This document shows positions 33,305 to 37,688 of a stretch of DNA of 37,688 nt, one piece after another (positions within the stretch are counted from its first letter, which is position 1; every line of letters starts with the position of its first letter). Both the position numbers and the translations under genes were made by a program. Below the pieces are notes generated by a model that was given only the letters and a program-made list of their open reading frames with translations, was not told the DNA's origin and ran no database searches. Origin of the DNA: Stemphylium vesicarium. Lineage: Eukaryota; Ascomycota; Dothideomycetes; Pleosporales; Pleosporaceae. The stretch lies in assembly GCA_004380135.1 (NCBI GenBank), contig QXCR01000220.1:1-37688 (forward strand), in the 5' to 3' direction.

Positions 33305-34012
33305 GGTTGGAGATCGCGCACACTGTTTGGAAAATAAGGAAATGGTGGTGAGAAGTTCACCGACGGGACGACCGCAAGTGTGTGCTGCAGAGATACTGTT
33401 AGGCGTGGAGCAAAAGAGGGCTGTGCTGGTACTAGCGGCACTCATTGACCGACTCCCGCATGAATCAGTTAGTGCCTGTCTCATGGATGCCTTGGTGATC
33501 CCTTAATGTGCGTTTGGCTCTACAGCTTTACGGCAGGCTTGGCTGAGGCGATGCAAGCAGCCCTACTATATGTTCGTTGGGTGCATTCAAGCTATGGCCA
33601 CATGCAGTTAATAGCAAATAACACCATCACCTTTGCTCCAACTTCGTGTGTTCTGCTCGATTTTGCTCCTGGATTTCACATGATTCCAAACCATCTTTAT
33701 CGCTTGCGCGTTGATACCTCAAGATCATTTCGTCCTCTCTTCTTTGCCGATGGCTAATCTGAGCCTTTTCATTCTTTCACCCTGCTTGTTTAGCTTGAGT
33801 CTTCGGGGAACTGCAGTCTCGTAACTAACCCTGCACGCGCTTTTAGAATTGCGGCTGAGATTAGGCTGCCATCCTTGGCATTTCATCGGGACGCTTCCCT
33901 TTCAGGCTAGACGTTCCCTGGACGGCAGGCGGGGTCGCATCTGCCTCGAACACGGTTTTCTCTTTCCTTCATTCACGAACTTCCACTCGCGAGACACGGC
34001 TCGCTCTTAGCC
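33305..34012. promoter_or_regulatory. 708-nt spacer upstream of the second F-box-like gene
   Basis: No gene is supported. An 83-codon plus-strand frame at 33506-33757 has no recognisable domain. The last 100 nt before 34013 are pyrimidine-rich (CTCTTTCCTTC), as expected for a fungal leader. Confidence 0.4.
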
Positions 34013-35907
34013 ATGGAAGAGTTGCCAAATGAATTAGTCGTACATGCCTTTAGCTACTTGCATTTCCCCATCACAGACTTCTCCACACCCCATCAAAAGG
34101 GCCGCGCGCGCGACCTGGTCGTGTTGTGCCGCGTCTGCCGGAGGTTCAGAGCACTTGCTACACCCCTTGTTTACGAATCAATCGAGAGAGAGCTTGATAT
34201 CAACCATCCGGCATATTACCAGTTACCAAGAACTCTGGTAAGCAACCCCGAGCTTCGTAAACACATCAAGAGTGTGAGGTTGAAGGCGGGTGGCGATAAT
34301 CTTTGGGAAGTCGGCTGGAAATTCTTTCCTGAATTCTGGAATTACAAACACAAGGCTCCTGTCGTTGAAATCCAGCAGGAAATCGACGAGGGGAATGACG
34401 AAGAAGAAGTTCAAGGCGAAAATGAAGAAGCACATGGTGAAACAACTAGTGAAGAAGACGATCCGTATTTCCTTCTGTTCGGTGAACGCTACGCAGAATT
34501 AGAAGCAGATGAAAGCGACGAACCCAATCCAAATCACTACTTTCCGCGTCATACAGCTCTACATGACGTATTCAAGGCCTTCGCTACCGAATTCAATCAC
34601 ATCGACGCTGATAAGTTGGTGAAACGAGCAATTCAAGGGTCAGACCCATTCCTTGACATGATCGTGCTATTGGCACCCAATTTGCAACGTCTTTGGGTTC
34701 GGCTTCCGGTGATGAACGGGGTGGAAGAAAGAACAGTCAACGTCCCCCAACCCTTCGCTTCAGGCCCCATCAGCTTCACATTAAACTTTCTGAACGTTCT
34801 GCATATCGACCCGTATCGCAACCTATTCAGTTGGACATCCGAAGACGTAATATCTCTTCTCCTTCTTCCGGCCTTGACGGATCTTACTATCGGGAGATGG
34901 GGCAAGTTGCACGAACGCCCGTTCCATCTACCTACCAGTAGACATATCATTCCACACACCCAGGAGTTTTCCACATGGCCTGTTCGTACTTCCACAGTCA
35001 GTAAGTTATCATTGCTATACCCATCAGTGGACGCAATCTTGCTGCCAAAGTTACTGCATGCTTGCAAGGCAATCACCGAATTCGAGCTCGTTCGTGCCTC
35101 GCACACCAACTCGGAATACTACAGAGAATATTACGAACGAACGGGTCCAGCCTTGATCGAACATAGTGGCACACTCGTCAAGGTCTCAACCAGTGACTGC
35201 TGGATTCATGGTCGTGCATTCAAAGACCCAGGCGTACTCCGCCTGGGGCCTGAATTAGCCTCTCTCAGGACTTTGCGTATACCTGTTTGCCTCCTTTTCA
35301 GCCCCCATCTTTTTGCTCCAAGCGCCGCATCAAACGGGCCTTCCATCTTGACTGGTCTACTTCCATCCAACCTCGAGGATCTGCGACTAGATCTGGCCGA
35401 AGAATGGGACGAGAACCTGGAACTGTATCTGGGATTTCTGCACCAAGCGTATGAGGAGGGCCACTTCCCTCACTTGAAACGTGTGCACTTTTACTGGTAT
35501 ATCGAGGTCTTTGACCGTTCCTGTCCAACCTTTCTACGGATTGGGAACGTCACCGATGAAATGAGCCAACTCATGCGAATTCGCGCGCTGTTTGAGGAGT
35601 CCCCGGTCGCTTTTGACATTTATATACTGGTGGATTGCAACCCAAAAGGTACGTCTAGTTCAACAACAGCGGAGAAAGGAAAAGAACAAACATTTGCTGA
35701 CCTGTTCCAGAGTTCCCCCCAGACTCGTGGCTCTCTCAGTTCGCTATAGGTATCAAATCTTGGCGAAGGTTTAGTATTATCTCGCATCATGGGCCCAAGA
35801 AGGGCACACCTATGGTCGAAGGTTCTACAAATGGACAACATTCAACGCAAGAGAAGATCCAGGAGGAGATGAATCATGGCTATTGGCATGAAGGGCAAGT
35901 TAACTGA
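34013..35907 (+). CDS. F-box-like protein with acidic insert (610 aa if the last intron is spliced)
   Basis: The N-terminus MEELPNELVVHAFSYLHFP followed by VVLCRVCRRFRALATPLVYESI is a clear F-box-like motif, so an SCF adaptor role is inferred. An acidic low-complexity insert (about residues 122-165) follows, then irregular leucine-rich segments to about residue 545. The unspliced frame ends at 35749 (578 residues). However, a GTACGT donor at 35649, a GCTGAC branch-like site and a TTCCAG acceptor at 35710 define a 62-nt intron. Joining 34013-35648 to 35711-35907 gives 610 residues with a coherent tail (EFPPDSWLSQFAIGIKSWRR), and I prefer this model. It stops 86 nt before the convergent GH16 gene's stop. 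The substrate is unknown. Confidence 0.75.
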
Positions 35908-35993
35908 AATCTCCTACAAAAAGGCCGGAGACTTGGAAGTGCAAGGTATCAAGTTCCATTGCGATGTAAATTATTATAAAGCATATCAACTCA

Positions 35994-37142
35994 TTAAAAC
36001 CCAACAACAACAGAGACCAGACCAACCACGGTCAAGAATCCCCAAGAAACACCCATACTCATGGCTCCACTGTGCACAACCTCCGGTGTTCCTACCTGCT
36101 TTACATCATCAATCTTGCAAACAGTCTTGCACCCTTCCTCAGATCTCTTCCTACCAAACAAGCTCGAAGTATGCCTCTTCTCCTGGTTTGGACCGCCATC
36201 ATACGGCCCGCTAGTGTTAAACGCCATCTCAACCCACTGAACGTGGAACTCCGCAACATCTCCAACCTCCATATCGCCACTCCATTCCCCACCATCACTC
36301 CACATGTTCATGACGAGGAAACTGGGCTTGCGGGGTACCGAATACGTGTTCCCAGCGACCTGCTTCTGGTCGAGGTACCAGAAGCTGTTCTTAGGTAGCC
36401 AGTCAATACGGTGCGTTTGCCAGTCGTTCCAGCTAGGAAGGTCGTCAGGTCCAACAGACGCAGAAGCGACTTCGTTGCCGTCCTTGTCGACTGACGGCTG
36501 GTTCGTGTAGCGAATCTTATCCGTGGGATCGGTCGTCAAGATCTCAATGTCAGACTCGTTGTCGTCGTCGTAGAAGGTGAAGAAGCCCGCCACAGCGCCC
36601 TTGGCACCGTCCACGCGGCCGTACATGCGCAGCGACGCATGCATGAGATTCTTCTGCTCATTCTCAATCTCAGCCGCCGTCTGGTAGTCGTCCAGCCGCG
36701 AGGTGCGCATCCCGAGGTACGATGTGTCGCCCTCGGACCCGAGCCAAACATTCGCGAGCGAGTTGTTCATGGGCGTGGGGAAGTCTTCGCTGGACGGCTT
36801 GTTCCAGTTTTGAATGCCCCAATCGTAGTTCCACGCATCGCTGTCGAATAGGTCCGGCTGCCAGGGTGGTGCTGTAGCCGCAATCTCAGAGTCGTGGAGC
36901 AGTGGTGGCGATGCGTCGAATGCGCCGGGCAGGTTCCGGAAGTCGTAGAAGCGGTAGTATTGGAAGTATTCGGGCGTTTGCGAGTTCGAACCTGATTGTA
37001 CGACGTAGCAGTCGCAGTCGCCATTGTTGTCTTTTGGTGTTTCGCTCATGGAGCTCGTGTACGGGTCGGTTGCGAGGATAGGTCGGGCGAGGAGTGCTGC
37101 GAGAGGCAGGAGCAACGCTCTTAGAGGTGGTAGAGACGACAT
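35994..37142 (-). CDS. Secreted glycoside hydrolase family 16 protein, probably GPI-anchored (382 aa)
   Basis: A single exon of 382 residues. Residues 1-24 form a signal peptide (Leu/Ala-rich, ending near ILAT). The GH16 catalytic motif ExDxE is ESDIE at 196-200, with E196 as the expected nucleophile and E200 as the acid/base, just after GAVAGFFTFYDDDN. The segment WQTHRIDWLPKNSFWYLDQ, then VMNMWSDGGEWSGD, follows the usual GH16 order of sheet strands. The C-terminus is hydrophobic (MSMGVSWGFLTVVGLVSVVVGF) after a small-residue region, as in GPI-anchored wall proteins. GH16 enzymes cleave or transfer beta-1,3/1,4-glucans; the motif differs from the DEIDIE form of Crh chitin-glucan transferases, so a glucanase-like role is more likely than crosslinking. 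The substrate is not determined. Confidence 0.87.
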   Translation of the reverse strand: MSSLPPLRALLLPLAALLARPILATDPYTSSMSETPKDNNGDCDCYVVQSGSNSQTPEYFQYYRFYDFRNLPGAFDASPPLLHDSEIAATAPPWQPDLFDSDAWNYDWGIQNWNKPSSEDFPTPMNNSLANVWLGSEGDTSYLGMRTSRLDDYQTAAEIENEQKNLMHASLRMYGRVDGAKGAVAGFFTFYDDDNESDIEILTTDPTDKIRYTNQPSVDKDGNEVASASVGPDDLPSWNDWQTHRIDWLPKNSFWYLDQKQVAGNTYSVPRKPSFLVMNMWSDGGEWSGDMEVGDVAEFHVQWVEMAFNTSGPYDGGPNQEKRHTSSLFGRKRSEEGCKTVCKIDDVKQVGTPEVVHSGAMSMGVSWGFLTVVGLVSVVVGF

Positions 37143-37688
37143 TTTTTCTCAATCTCTGCGAACTTTTGGAATGCGGAGACGTAAAAGATAGTTGCACCCT
37201 CGTATTTAAGGCCAGAACAGTTCTGTGAAGAAAGACGGCAAGACGGGTGATCGACGACTAGTAAGAAGCAAATAGTGAACGAACGTCACCTAGCCGCGAG
37301 TCCCCCAAGAAAAGAAGAACGAAAGAATCAAAAAGATGGAAAAATGCTCGCTCAACAAATGCTGTATAGAGAAAGATTCGAACGTTCTGATAATGAATGA
37401 TGCAGGGAATTTCAAACGGGGAAATTGTGACACAGGGTGGGGTTCAGTAAGCTATTATACTTTGAAAGAAAAAAGGCCTGGCCTGTAGTAGGTGTAGTGT
37501 AGTTTTACAGCCGCGATTCGCTAGCCACGCCTACACGGAAAAAGGCGCCACACCAGTCTGGATGCGGTGGGCTATGGTACCAGCATAGCAGTGGTGCTTT
37601 TTCTCTTCTAGCGAAAAAAAGGGCGATGGATGAGAGAGGATGGAGTGGCGCAGCTTGGCCAGCGAGCTTGTCCTTCTTAGCTCCCCCC
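37143..37688. promoter_or_regulatory. Upstream region of the GH16 gene to the right window edge
   Basis: No open frame of note. A TTTAAG-like AT-rich box at 37204-37209 (CTTAAATA on the gene's strand) about 60 nt upstream of the start could act as a TATA element. The rest shows nothing recognisable. Confidence 0.4.

Overview
The window is nuclear DNA of a filamentous ascomycete. Genes have short introns (mostly 43 to 75 nt) with GTRNGT-type donors and CTAAC/CTGAC-like branch sites. The proteins are typical of Pezizomycotina; the small conserved protein near 13 kb and the overall style fit Dothideomycetes, probably Pleosporales, but that placement is inference. There is no operon structure, no tRNA or rRNA gene that I could find, no CRISPR array and no intact transposon.

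Layout, left to right. (1) 0.4-2.3 kb, plus strand: a UPF3 nonsense-mediated-decay factor. (2) 4.2-9.4 kb, minus: a six-part architecture encoded in five exons, giving a 1670-residue WD40 protein with a helical segment and a very long disordered tail. (3) 9.4-13.0 kb: no supported gene. (4) 13.0-13.5 kb, minus: a small conserved protein of unknown function. (5) 13.5-20.3 kb: a 6.8-kb stretch without a recognisable gene, holding pyrimidine-rich leader-like segments and microsatellites. (6) 20.3-21.8 kb, minus: a METTL4-type MT-A70 adenine methyltransferase, divergent from (7) 22.3-23.6 kb, plus: a LEU5/SLC25A16-type mitochondrial carrier. (8) 23.9-26.7 kb, minus: a TMF1/Sgm1-type golgin, divergent from (9) 27.4-28.7 kb, plus: a Nit2-type amidase. 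(10) 28.7-29.8 kb, minus: an F-box-like protein. (11) 30.5-31.3 kb, minus: the proteasome chaperone Nas6. (12) 31.9-33.3 kb, plus: a broken F-box/LRR-like gene. (13) 34.0-35.9 kb, plus: a further F-box-like protein whose last exon is hidden by an intron. (14) 36.0-37.1 kb, minus: a secreted, probably GPI-anchored GH16 glycosidase.

Most genes are conserved housekeeping functions (RNA surveillance, Golgi tethering, CoA transport, metabolite repair, proteasome assembly) and do not form one pathway. The only local theme is at 28.7-35.9 kb, where three F-box-like genes, one of them damaged, surround the proteasome chaperone Nas6. I see no convincing gene cluster or new multi-gene system. The items most worth checking are the broken F-box gene, the hidden last exon of its neighbour, a frame-preserving repeat-bearing intron in the amidase gene, a donor site overlapping the UPF3 stop codon, and the possible unannotated transcripts in the 13.5-20.3 kb region. 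All splice sites were placed by eye and need RNA evidence.
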